9,849 nt of DNA from Cyanobacteria bacterium UBA8803 (GCA_003505715.1 DNXU01000268.1:13573-23421); one strand, 5' to 3'. Shown: positions 1 through 5,596, counted from the stretch's first letter. Notes: generated by a model not told the origin, from the letters alone. Program-made: numbers and translations.

Positions 1-192
1 GTGGCTGCCAAATTTTCCATTGGTAGAGTCCTCCGAGGGCCATTAACTGGGGATGGGGAATTGGAAAAGCCAGTTATGAGGGTTGGGTTTTTCAGCTAAG
101 ACCCTAAAACTTGAAACTCATAGTGTCTAGTACAGACCATACTTCTAGTGGGTGGTTAAATCCAATATTGATTTATGGGGGAATAAAACATA
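1..192. other. Region upstream of secE, no gene recognised
   Basis: No tRNA or convincing gene is visible. Frame 1 is open from the window edge to a TAA at 97-99, but the 32 residues match nothing I know. Two weak hairpins can be drawn. One pairs TAACTGG (44-50) with CCAGTTA (70-76). The other pairs GGGTTTT (85-91) with AAGACCC (98-104), including one G-T pair. Either could end an upstream transcript or form part of the operon leader. TTGAAA at 111-116 could be a -35 element, but no good -10 follows at normal spacing, so I do not call a promoter. Confidence 0.4.
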
Positions 193-423
193 GTGGCAAA
201 GAAAACTCAAACACCAGCAGAGACTCAAGAGACTACATCGGGGTTTAGCTTAGTCAAGTTTTTTGAGGAAACTAAAGAAGAACTCGGTAAAGTCGTTTGG
301 CCATCACGGCAGCAGTTAATTAGCGAATCAGCTGCTGTGCTAATGATGGTAATCCTCTCTGCCACCCTCATTTATTTGGTGGATGGCTTCTTCTCGTGGG
401 CATCAGTAAAGGTATTTGGATGA
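193..423 (+). CDS. secE: Preprotein translocase subunit SecE
   Basis: SecE is the small subunit of the SecYEG channel that clamps SecY in the membrane. This 76-aa protein has the usual length for the short, single-span bacterial form. An amphipathic stretch at residues 21-45 (FFEETKEELGKVVWPSRQQL) is the family hallmark, with the conserved VVWPS. One membrane span follows at about residues 46-66. The start is GTG at 193, with a GGGGG tract at 177-181 as a plausible Shine-Dalgarno (11-base spacing). An ATG at 175 is not usable because it meets a stop after three codons. The stop TGA overlaps the nusG ATG (ATGA), and secE-nusG is the standard bacterial order, so identification is firm. Confidence 0.95.
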   Translation: MAKKTQTPAETQETTSGFSLVKFFEETKEELGKVVWPSRQQLISESAAVLMMVILSATLIYLVDGFFSWASVKVFG

Positions 424-1037
424 ATTCTGTGACAGACGAATCCCATGATTCAAATCAACAGTTAGACCAGCCTAAAACCGCACGTTGGTATGCGGTTCAG
501 GTGGCTTCAGGCTGTGAAAAGCGGGTCAAAACAAACCTGGAACAGCGCATCCAAACCTTGGATGTAGCTGACCGGATTTTAAGAGTACAGATTCCCCAAA
601 CACCAACTGTTAAGATCCGCAAGGATGGTTCGCGCCAGCACTCCGAAGAAAAGGTCTTCCCTGGCTACGTGTTAGTCCAAATGGTGATGGACGACCATGC
701 TTGGCAGGTTGTCAAAAATACGCCAAATGTGATTAATTTTGTAGGAGCAGAACAGAAACGCCGCTACGGGCGAGGACGGGGACATGTTAAACCCGTACCC
801 CTAAGTCCCGGAGAAGTGGAACGGATCTTCAAGCACGCCCAGGAACAAGAGCCAGTTATCAAAGTTGATATGGCTGTTGGCGATAAAATTATGGTATTGT
901 CGGGTCCGTTTAAAGATTTTGAAGGTGAGGTCATTGAGGTAAGCCCTGAAAGGAGCAAGCTGAAGGCATTACTTTCAATTTTTGGACGAGATACGCCAGT
1001 GGAATTGGAATTCAATCAGGTTGAAAAAACAAGCTAA
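420..1037 (+). CDS. nusG: Transcription termination/antitermination factor NusG
   Basis: NusG binds the RNA polymerase clamp and modulates pausing and termination. The 205-aa product has a variable acidic N-terminus (1-20), an NGN domain at about 21-140 ([15 protein letters not shown], then KVFPGYVLV at 78-86), a basic linker with KRRYGRGRG (113-121), and a KOW domain at about 152-180 ([19 protein letters not shown]). I chose ATG 420 over an in-frame ATG at 396. It overlaps the secE stop as ATGA, it has AAAGG at 408-412 with a 7-base spacing, and the extra eight residues would lie wholly within secE. The overlap implies translational coupling. rplK follows after two bases. Confidence 0.95.
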   Translation: MNSVTDESHDSNQQLDQPKTARWYAVQVASGCEKRVKTNLEQRIQTLDVADRILRVQIPQTPTVKIRKDGSRQHSEEKVFPGYVLVQMVMDDHAWQVVKNTPNVINFVGAEQKRRYGRGRGHVKPVPLSPGEVERIFKHAQEQEPVIKVDMAVGDKIMVLSGPFKDFEGEVIEVSPERSKLKALLSIFGRDTPVELEFNQVEKTS

Positions 1038-1039
1038 GA

Positions 1040-1465
1040 ATGGCTAAAAAAGTAGTTGCAGTGATTAAGTTGGCTCTCCCAGCAGGGAAAGCCAACCCAG
1101 CGCCGCCAGTCGGTCCAGCATTGGGTCAGCATGGCGTGAATATCATGGCGTTTTGCAAAGAGTACAACGCTAAAACAGCCGATCAAGCTGGTATGGTAGT
1201 ACCAGTAGAAATTTCGGTTTTTGAGGATCGCAGCTTTACCTTTGTTCTCAAAACTCCACCTGCATCCGTACTGATTAAGAAGGCAGCAGGAATTGAACGA
1301 GGTGCCAGCGAACCCAACAAACAGAAAGTAGGGTCAATTACGCGATCGCAACTCCAAGAAATTGCCCAGACAAAAATGCCTGACCTCAATGCCAACGACA
1401 TTGACGCAGCAATGAAAATTGTTGAAGGTACAGCTCGCAACATGGGCGTGGCAGTTGTAGATTAG
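1040..1465 (+). CDS. rplK: 50S ribosomal protein L11
   Basis: L11 sits at the base of the ribosomal stalk on the 23S GTPase-associated centre. The 141 aa are full length. The N-terminal domain carries the conserved segment [20 protein letters not shown] (10-29) followed by [17 protein letters not shown]. The C-terminal rRNA-binding domain starts near residue 70 with [14 protein letters not shown] and ends [12 protein letters not shown]. The start lies two bases after the nusG stop and no Shine-Dalgarno is obvious, so initiation is probably coupled to nusG translation. A GCGATCGC octamer lies inside the gene at 1342. Directly after the stop the sequence turns into the heptamer array. Confidence 0.97.
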   Translation: MAKKVVAVIKLALPAGKANPAPPVGPALGQHGVNIMAFCKEYNAKTADQAGMVVPVEISVFEDRSFTFVLKTPPASVLIKKAAGIERGASEPNKQKVGSITRSQLQEIAQTKMPDLNANDIDAAMKIVEGTARNMGVAVVD

Positions 1466-1640
1466 TTATTTGTTGTTTGTTATTTGTTGTTTGTTATTGG
1501 TGATTTGTTATTTGTTGTTTGTTGTTTGTTATTTGTTGTTTGCTAAGTAAAAAAATAACTAACAACTAACAACTAACAACTAACAACTAATAACTAACAA
1601 CTAACAACTAACAACTAACAACTAACAACTAACAACTAAC
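1466..1640. repeat. Bipartite heptamer tandem array, rplK-rplA spacer
   Basis: The first arm begins on the base after the rplK stop and has 11 unbroken 7-base units (1466-1542), mostly TTGTTTG or TTATTTG. After a 14-base spacer (1543-1556) the second arm has 12 unbroken units (1557-1640): eleven AACTAAC and one AACTAAT. The arms are close to reverse complements but mismatch at one or two positions per unit, so a long imperfect stem is possible in the mRNA. Short tandemly repeated heptamers are known from cyanobacteria. This looks like that class, here within an essential operon without disturbing a gene. Confidence 0.9.
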
Positions 1641-1645
1641 AACAA

Positions 1646-1706
1646 TCCCTAGTTCAGTAAACTTAATTAGGGGGAGAAGTTTGAGCTTCGCTAGTAACCC
1701 CAGGAG
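1646..1706 (+). promoter_or_regulatory. Candidate L1-binding operator and rplA RBS
   Basis: Just before rplA, GGGG (1670-1673, or shifted by one) can pair with CCCC (1698-1701), enclosing a second stem GAAG (1676-1679)/CTTC (1686-1689). The 3' side of the internal loop ends in AGTAA (1693-1697). Two short stems around an asymmetric loop with an AGUAA-like strand is, as I recall it, how L1 operators that mimic its 23S site look. The Shine-Dalgarno AGGAG (1702-1706, 6 bases from the ATG) abuts the outer stem. A competing stem pairs CCCTAGTT (1647-1654) with AATTAGGG (1665-1672). The base pairing is seen; L1 binding is inferred. Confidence 0.4.
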
Positions 1707-1712
1707 ATATAG

Positions 1713-2429
1713 ATGACAAAAAAGATATCGCGCCGAGTACAGGAATTGCGCAAGAAGGTCGAAGACCGACCTTATGAACCCTTAGAAGCACTTAAGCTTT
1801 TAAAAGAAACAGCTACAGCTAAGTTCCCAGAATCAGCTGAAGCCCACATCCGCTTGGGAATTGACCCAAAGTATACCGACCAGCAGCTGCGAACTACAGT
1901 AGCCCTGCCAAAAGGAACGGGTCAGGTGGTGAGAGTCGCCGTGATTGCCAGAGGTGAGAAAGTCACGGAAGCGACTAATGGGGGTGCTGATATTGTCGGT
2001 TCTGAGGAATTGATTACAGAAATCCAAAACGGCATGATGGACTTCGATCGGCTGATTGCAACGCCGGACATGATGCCGCAGGTAGCCAAATTGGGACGGC
2101 TTTTAGGCCCGCGAGGTTTAATGCCTTCACCAAAAGGGGGCACCGTAACCTTCGACTTAGCTCAGGCGATTCAAGAATTTAAAGCAGGTAAACTTGAGTT
2201 CCGAGCTGATCGCACTGGCATCGTTCATGTTATGTTTGGTAAGGCGTCCTTTTCTGCCGAAGACCTGCTCGTGAACCTCAAATCCTTGCAGGAAACGATT
2301 GACCGCAACCGACCTTCGGGCGCTAAGGGTCGCTATTGGCGTACTATGTATGTATCGGCAACAATGGGCCCAGCGATTGAAGTCGAGATCAACATCTTGC
2401 GAGATATGAAAGTTGGTGAGGCTGCATAA
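1713..2429 (+). CDS. rplA: 50S ribosomal protein L1
   Basis: L1 forms the mobile L1 stalk at the E site of the ribosome and in many bacteria also represses its own mRNA. The 238 aa are normal for the family. The signature [17 protein letters not shown] is at 128-144, in the second domain. The first domain, made of the N- and C-terminal parts, includes [24 protein letters not shown] (37-60) and [17 protein letters not shown] (164-180). The start ATG 1713 has AGGAG at 1702-1706. The gene is separated from rplK by 247 bases holding a heptamer array and a possible L1 operator. Codon use resembles the neighbouring ribosomal genes. Confidence 0.97.
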   Translation: MTKKISRRVQELRKKVEDRPYEPLEALKLLKETATAKFPESAEAHIRLGIDPKYTDQQLRTTVALPKGTGQVVRVAVIARGEKVTEATNGGADIVGSEELITEIQNGMMDFDRLIATPDMMPQVAKLGRLLGPRGLMPSPKGGTVTFDLAQAIQEFKAGKLEFRADRTGIVHVMFGKASFSAEDLLVNLKSLQETIDRNRPSGAKGRYWRTMYVSATMGPAIEVEINILRDMKVGEAA

Positions 2430-2460
2430 TTTGAGAATTTAGTCCAAAATTAAAAACTCA

Positions 2461-2580
2461 ATCGGCTCGTACCAGAGACAGCAGGAGCAAATAGCTTAAT
2501 AGCCTGCCGAGGTCAGTGCCCTGAGTATCTTATTGTCCCATTGCCATTACCTGTGAGTGGCAGCGGCCAAGATACGAAGC
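2461..2580 (+). promoter_or_regulatory. L10 leader (rplJ-rplL autoregulatory RNA)
   Basis: The rplA-rplJ spacer has the recognisable core of the widespread L10 leader: AGAGACAGCAGG (2474-2485), a short AGC/GCT inner hairpin, AGCTTAATAGCCTGCCGAGG (2493-2512). Pairings visible are TCGG (2462-2465)/CCGA (2507-2510), GCAGG (2481-2485)/CCTGC (2503-2507), GTATCTT (2525-2531)/AAGATAC (2569-2575), and TGCCAT (2542-2547)/GTGGCA (2557-2562). In studied bacteria the L10-L12 complex binds this RNA to limit rplJ-rplL expression. Its position directly before rplJ fits. The conserved core makes me fairly confident; mechanism in this organism is inferred. Confidence 0.85.
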
Positions 2581-2582
2581 AC

Positions 2583-2611
2583 AACCCCGGCATGGCGTCC
2601 GGGGTTTTGTT
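2583..2611 (+). terminator. Intrinsic terminator / attenuator before rplJ
   Basis: AACCCCGG (2583-2590) pairs perfectly with CCGGGGTT (2599-2606) around an 8-base loop, followed by a TTTTGTT tract (2605-2611). This is a standard intrinsic terminator, but it lies between the L10 leader and rplJ rather than at an operon end, so it most likely acts as an attenuator. It would lower or condition read-through from rplK-rplA into rplJ-rplL. I see no clear antiterminator pairing, so how the leader might control it is unresolved. Confidence 0.8.
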
Positions 2612-2644
2612 GTTTGTAACTCGCCAACAACCAACAACCAACAC
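2610..2644. repeat. Short heptamer array after the rplJ attenuator
   Basis: Five consecutive 7-base units keep one phase: TTGTTTG, TAACTCG, CCAACAA, CCAACAA, CCAACAC. The first unit overlaps the T-tract of the terminator and the last ends three bases before the rplJ Shine-Dalgarno. It has the same bipartite T/G then A/C layout as the long arrays at 1466 and 3239, in reduced form. Confidence 0.65.
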
Positions 2645-2646
2645 CA

Positions 2647-2657
2647 TAAGGAGGTGA
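2647..2657 (+). promoter_or_regulatory. Extended Shine-Dalgarno of rplJ
   Basis: TAAGGAGGTGA is an 11-base match to the usual bacterial 16S rRNA 3' end, much stronger than the other sites in the window. GGAGG (2650-2654) is 9 bases from the rplJ ATG at 2664 and 5 bases from another ATG at 2660. The latter opens a three-codon reading frame (ATG CAT GGG TAG) overlapping the rplJ start in another frame. The L10 ATG fits both spacing and homology. Confidence 0.8.
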
Positions 2658-2663
2658 GAATGC

Positions 2664-3230
2664 ATGGGTAGAACGCTGGAAAACAAAGAGCAAGTTGTGG
2701 CAGATCTTAAGGAAATCTTGAGTGAGTCTCAGCTAGCGATTGTGATTGACTACCAAGGACTTTCGGTTGCTGAAATTACAGACTTGCGGAATCGTCTGCG
2801 TCCTACGGGCACTGTTTGCAAGGTGACCAAGAACACGCTAATGCGGCGAGCGATTGAGGACAATGCCACTTGGCAACCGATGACGGAATTCCTGAAGGGA
2901 TCAACCGCCTTCATGCTAGTCAAAGATGATATTGGCGGTGCCATCAAGGCTTACCAGGACTTCCAAAAAGCCAGCAAGAAAACCGAATTCAAGGGCGGCG
3001 TCATGCAAGGCCGTGCCCTGAATGAAGAGCAAGTAAAAGCGATCGCTAACTTGCCTTCCAAGGAACAACTGATTGCCCAAATCGCTGGTGCAATTAATTC
3101 CTTGGCAACGAAAATTGCTGTGGGCGTCAACGAAGTACCAGCTTCTCTGGGTCGCAGCATCAACGAGGTGCCAGCATCCTTGGGCCGCTGTCTGCAAGCG
3201 ATCGCTCAAAAGCAAGAAGAGAATGCCTAA
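2664..3230 (+). CDS. rplJ: 50S ribosomal protein L10
   Basis: L10 anchors the L7/L12 dimers to the ribosome through its C-terminal helix and also acts as the operon's autoregulator with L12. The product is 188 aa. The N-terminal rRNA-binding domain starts MGRTLENKEQVV and holds the conserved LRNRLRPTGTVCKVTKNTLM (41-60). The family PSKEQLIAQIAGAINSLATKIA segment is at 131-152. The C-terminal stalk helix contains a tandem duplication: residues 155-165 and 166-176 are near-identical 11-mers (NEVPASLGR in both). Two in-frame GCGATCGC octamers occur (3039, 3198). Stops are doubled (TAATAA). It is preceded by the L10 leader and attenuator and followed by a heptamer array. Confidence 0.97.
   Translation: MGRTLENKEQVVADLKEILSESQLAIVIDYQGLSVAEITDLRNRLRPTGTVCKVTKNTLMRRAIEDNATWQPMTEFLKGSTAFMLVKDDIGGAIKAYQDFQKASKKTEFKGGVMQGRALNEEQVKAIANLPSKEQLIAQIAGAINSLATKIAVGVNEVPASLGRSINEVPASLGRCLQAIAQKQEENA
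3126..3191 (+). repeat. 33-bp in-frame tandem duplication in rplJ
   Basis: The codons for residues 155-165 (V/NEVPASLGR/S) and 166-176 (I/NEVPASLGR/C) are two adjacent 33-base copies, 24 of 33 bases identical. Six of the nine differences are silent; the other three change V to I and S to C. The amino acids are thus conserved while silent sites have diverged, which points to an old duplication kept by selection. Confidence 0.85.
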
Positions 3231-3238
3231 TAATTTAG

Positions 3239-3392
3239 TTGTTGGTTGTTGGTTGTTGGTTGTTAGTTGTTGGTTGTTAGTTGTTGGTTGTTAGTAATTG
3301 GTAATTTGTAATTGCCACAAACAACAAACAACAAACCACAAACAACAAACTACAAACCACAAACAACCAACAACAAACAACTAACAACAAAC
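3239..3392. repeat. 22-unit bipartite heptamer array, rplJ-rplL spacer
   Basis: The rplJ-rplL spacer is almost wholly one phased array. Eleven T/G-rich units (3239-3315: TTGTTGG or TTGTTAG eight times, then TAATTGG, TAATTTG, TAATTGC) pass with no spacer into eleven A/C-rich units (3316-3392: mostly AACAAAC or CACAAAC, with TACAAAC, AACCAAC and AACTAAC once each). The arms are imperfect reverse complements, so a hairpin with regular mismatches is possible. The next seven bases (AAAGGAG) are the rplL Shine-Dalgarno. Confidence 0.9.
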
Positions 3393-3406
3393 AAAGGAGT
3401 TTATTG

Positions 3407-3811
3407 ATGTCTGCTACAACTGACGAAATTCTGGAAAAACTAAAATCACTGACTTTGCTAGAAGCAGCTGAGTTAGTAAAGCAAATTGAAGAAACCTTCG
3501 GCGTCAGTGCTGCGGCTCCGGCGGGCGGCATGATGATGATGGCTCCCGGTATGGCTGCTCCTGGTGGGGCTGCTCCTGCTGAAGAGGTTGAAGAGAAAAC
3601 CGAATTCGATGTCATCCTGGAAGATGTTCCGGCTGACAAGAAGATTGCCATCTTGAAGGTAGTGCGGGCGCTCACCGGACTGGGCCTCAAGGAAGCTAAA
3701 GATTTGGTGGAAGCAGCACCCAAGCCAGTTAAAGAAGCTGTTGCTAAGGATGCAGCTGAGGATGCCAAGAAGCAACTGGAAGAGGCTGGCGCTAAGGTTA
3801 GCATTAAGTAG
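3407..3811 (+). CDS. rplL: 50S ribosomal protein L7/L12
   Basis: L7/L12 is the multi-copy stalk protein that recruits and stimulates translational GTPases. The product is 134 aa, slightly long for the family because of its hinge. The N-terminal dimerisation helices span 1-33 ([25 protein letters not shown]). The hinge at about 34-60 is rich in Ala, Gly and Pro and includes four consecutive Met (42-45). The globular domain spans 64-134, with the conserved KTEFDVIL (64-71), [10 protein letters not shown] (78-87) and [13 protein letters not shown] (90-102). I chose ATG 3407, with GGAG 3396-3399 at 7-base spacing; a TTG one codon earlier is less likely. Confidence 0.97.
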   Translation: MSATTDEILEKLKSLTLLEAAELVKQIEETFGVSAAAPAGGMMMMAPGMAAPGGAAPAEEVEEKTEFDVILEDVPADKKIAILKVVRALTGLGLKEAKDLVEAAPKPVKEAVAKDAAEDAKKQLEEAGAKVSIK

Positions 3812-3824
3812 ACAGAACTAATTA

Positions 3825-3871
3825 CAGTTTGTAGGGTGCGTTACGCTTTCGCTAACGCACCCTACAAACTG
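3825..3871. terminator. Perfect 19-bp hairpin after rplL
   Basis: The 19-base arms (3825-3843 and 3853-3871) are exact reverse complements around a 9-base loop. Each arm contains TAGGGTGCGTTA or its complement. On the + side AAAATATTTTT follows, so it can serve as the operon terminator, although the T-run is not directly attached. The convergent gene at 3932 ends on the other side, so it may work in both directions. From general memory, palindromes built on TAGGGTGCGTTA recur across many cyanobacterial genomes, so this may also be a copy of an interspersed repeat. Confidence 0.75.
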
Positions 3872-3931
3872 AAAATATTTTTGACACCGATGGCTCATAT
3901 CCTGTCTGGTTAAACACCCCTATTGTTAGAG

Positions 3932-4225
3932 CTATTGATTTGGCACTGTGGCATCCTGAGTTAATTCGTTGACTTGTAAACAAGAGCAGGAAATTTTATC
4001 TACTACGCTAGCGGCAAGTGTCGTAACTGTGTGAATTTCTAACTCAGCGTCTGGTGAAGTTTCAAAAAGGAGTTGTTCTCCTGGAAAAACAATTCGCTGG
4101 AAGTACCCGTTGGTAATGTTGGAAATCTGAGTGATTTGAATTTTATTAGTAGTATTTTTGTAGTAACAAAGAATTTTGCCGCTCGGCTGCAAAGTTAGGG
4201 GATGGGGGATTTCGGTGATTGCCAT
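3932..4225 (-). CDS. DUF1830-like cyanobacterial protein
   Basis: A 97-aa soluble protein that I place in DUF1830, a small family essentially limited to cyanobacteria with no known function. The family-like segments are ILCYYKNTTNKIQI (18-31), NITNGYFQRIVFPGEQLLFE (36-55) and AELEIHT (60-66). It has no signal peptide or membrane span. Two Cys (80, 82) follow as CSC. It lies 47 bases downstream of the 100-aa gene on the same strand and probably shares its transcript. The ribosome binding site is weak: AGGA lies 12 bases before the ATG. The family call is from pattern recall, not a search. Confidence 0.75.
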   Translation of the reverse strand: MAITEIPHPLTLQPSGKILCYYKNTTNKIQITQISNITNGYFQRIVFPGEQLLFETSPDAELEIHTVTTLAASVVDKISCSCLQVNELTQDATVPNQ

Positions 4226-4272
4226 TAATGTTAATGATCCTATCTACAAGGTGTTCTGGCGGAATTTGGCAG

Positions 4273-4575
4273 TCAGTGATATTTTTGGCTCACTGAAGTA
4301 ACAAATTCTAAAACGGAGCTGGCAAGGGCTACGTGTTCATCAGGGCTAAGGCGGCACTCTTGATAGACTTCATTTAAGAAATGAGTTAGGGCCCAGCGGA
4401 CAGCTTCTAAATCTGCCCTGACTTTGGCTACTCTGAGAGCAAGGGCGCTGGTTGAATAAATCTTGCGATCGCTAACCGCGATCTTCTCTTCGGGAAGCCA
4501 GCAGCGAAACGAGTAACCTGCTGGTTCTGGGATCACTTCAATCAGCCACCCATGATAAGGTTCTTTCCCATTCAT
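4273..4575 (-). CDS. Conserved-looking hypothetical protein, 100 aa
   Basis: I do not recognise a named family. The first ~35 residues look like beta strands (GWLIEVIPEPAGYSFRCWLP, 9-28). Residues 42-97 look mainly helical (ALALRVAKVRADLEAVRWALTHFLNEVYQ; later DEHVALASSVLEFVTSVSQ). There is no signal peptide or membrane segment, so it is probably cytoplasmic. The start has GGAGG 10 bases and AGGA 5 bases upstream. It reads in the same direction as the response regulator gene (195 bases upstream) and the DUF1830 gene (47 bases downstream). The upstream gap holds four 11-bp-spaced boxes, so it may be a direct target of that regulator. A GCGATCGC octamer lies inside it. Confidence 0.75.
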   Translation of the reverse strand: MNGKEPYHGWLIEVIPEPAGYSFRCWLPEEKIAVSDRKIYSTSALALRVAKVRADLEAVRWALTHFLNEVYQECRLSPDEHVALASSVLEFVTSVSQKYH

Positions 4576-4683
4576 CCAAATCCTACCTCCATCCCTGAGT
4601 CATCGAAACTTGTAACCCTCAATTCCTGCCCCTGTATCTGAAACGAATTCATCTGACCACTTCACAACAGTACTATGTACAGA

Positions 4684-4727
4684 TGCAATAACCGTGCAGG
4701 ATTTATGCAGAAATTGTGCAGAATAAG
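4684..4727 (-). promoter_or_regulatory. Four 11-bp direct repeats, likely OmpR/PhoB-type binding site
   Basis: TGCA occurs at 4684, 4695, 4706 and 4717, exactly 11 bp apart. Read on the - strand the units end TTCTGCA, TTCTGCA, TCCTGCA and TATTGCA, with A/T-rich bases between. Response regulators of the OmpR/PhoB class bind head-to-tail to direct repeats at about this period, and such a regulator is encoded 44 bp away. The boxes lie 108 bases upstream of the 4575 ATG. CATAGT (complement of 4672-4677) could be a -10 six bases after the last box. The repeats are seen; the binding protein and promoter are inferred. Confidence 0.65.
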
Positions 4728-4770
4728 GGGAGAGAGAATAGAGAAACTTCTTTGTCCCTTTCCCTCTTTC

Positions 4771-5463
4771 CTACTTAAGTCGATAACCCAGTCCGTGAAC
4801 TGTTTCAATGAAATCTTCAGGAGCACCTAAGGCTCTGAGTTTGTGGCGCAGACCTCTGATGTGAGATGTAACTGTTTCTGAGGCAGGTGAATTGTCTAAC
4901 GACCAAACCTGTTCGATGATGCCAGCTCGGCTCAACACTCGCCTGCCACTGGAAACTAGTAGCTCTAAAAGGACATACTCTTTAGGAGTTAGTGATAGGG
5001 GTTTGTTATCGTAGGTAGCCTCATGGTTACTAGGATTGAGGCGCAGGTTACCCCAGCATAGACTGGCTGTAGTGGCAGAACTTCCCCGTCGCAGCAGAGC
5101 GCGAATTCGAGCCATCAACTCTTCTAGGTTAAATGGCTTGGCTACGTAGTCATCTGCTCCTGCATCTAGTCCGGTAATCTTGTCGGCAACGGTATCGCGA
5201 GCAGTTAGCATCAATACGGGTGAAGTGGAGTTGCGATGTGCCGGACTGCTTACTTCGCTACTGCGCAACCGTTGGCAGAACCTGATGCCATCTAGCTTGG
5301 GCAAAGTCACGTCCAGTAATAGCAAGTCATAGCTCATCAACTCAACCCAGCTCCAAGCAGCTTCCCCATCTTTGGCAAGATCCACCACATACTGACGCCG
5401 AGTTAAAGCTTCTGTGAGTACCTCCGCCAACTGAATATCATCTTCAACGACTAAAATACGCAT
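4771..5463 (-). CDS. OmpR/PhoB-family DNA-binding response regulator
   Basis: A 230-aa two-domain regulator. The receiver (1 to about 119) has the acidic pair D8-D9, phosphoacceptor D51 in LLLLDVTLPKLDG, T87 in PVLMLTA and K109 in AKPF. The winged-helix domain (about 133-230) has the family-typical LSLTPKEYVLLELL (157-170), the recognition region SETVTSHIRGLRHKLRALG, and ends ETVHGLGYRLK. About 12 extra residues (70-81, Ser-rich) sit before the fourth strand, where relatives are usually shorter. The start ATG 5463 has only a weak site, GGTGG. It is divergent from the kinase gene at 5597, its probable partner. No specific gene symbol can be assigned. Confidence 0.92.
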   Translation of the reverse strand: MRILVVEDDIQLAEVLTEALTRRQYVVDLAKDGEAAWSWVELMSYDLLLLDVTLPKLDGIRFCQRLRSSEVSSPAHRNSTSPVLMLTARDTVADKITGLDAGADDYVAKPFNLEELMARIRALLRRGSSATTASLCWGNLRLNPSNHEATYDNKPLSLTPKEYVLLELLVSSGRRVLSRAGIIEQVWSLDNSPASETVTSHIRGLRHKLRALGAPEDFIETVHGLGYRLK

Positions 5464-5596
5464 GACTCAACCACCAAAATATGCAGGGTCACGATACTTC
5501 TGTTCAGCTAGAGGGGCGTAGGATCGAAGTAATTTGACTCTAGCATCTCTGGGATGCTGCTGTTTACCCAATCTATCTTAAAAAGTAACAAATCTC
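5464..5596. promoter_or_regulatory. Divergent promoter region between regulator and kinase genes
   Basis: This 133-base space must hold promoters for both divergent genes. It contains an inverted repeat AGCATC (5542-5547)/GATGCT (5553-5558) with a 5-base gap, a possible operator, and TTGACT (5534-5539), a good -35 match on the + strand but without a clear -10 at 16-18 bases. One CCTGCA on the - strand (complement of 5482-5487) resembles a single box of the 4684-4727 repeat set, with no 11-bp partner. Promoter function is inferred from gene arrangement. Confidence 0.5.

Noticed and set aside
111..143. Promoter from TTGAAA upstream of secE
   Set aside because: No acceptable -10 hexamer at 16-18 bases; only weak candidates at wrong spacing.
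1..192. tRNA-Trp or another gene ahead of secE
   Set aside because: No cloverleaf or T-loop could be found, and the short open frame to 99 has no recognisable protein.
396..419. Earlier in-frame ATG for nusG
   Set aside because: It would overlap secE by 28 bases; ATG 420 has an AAAGG site and the classic ATGA overlap.
1466..1640. CRISPR-like array
   Set aside because: The repeats are contiguous 7-mers with no unique spacers and no cas genes nearby.
3404..3406. TTG one codon before the rplL ATG
   Set aside because: ATG 3407 directly follows, has better spacing to GGAG, and gives the normal L12 N-terminus.
3277..3804. Long antisense open frame (175 aa) opposite rplL
   Set aside because: It is a by-product of the biased codons of rplL and the heptamer array; its N-terminal part and tail are low complexity and it has no recognisable domain.
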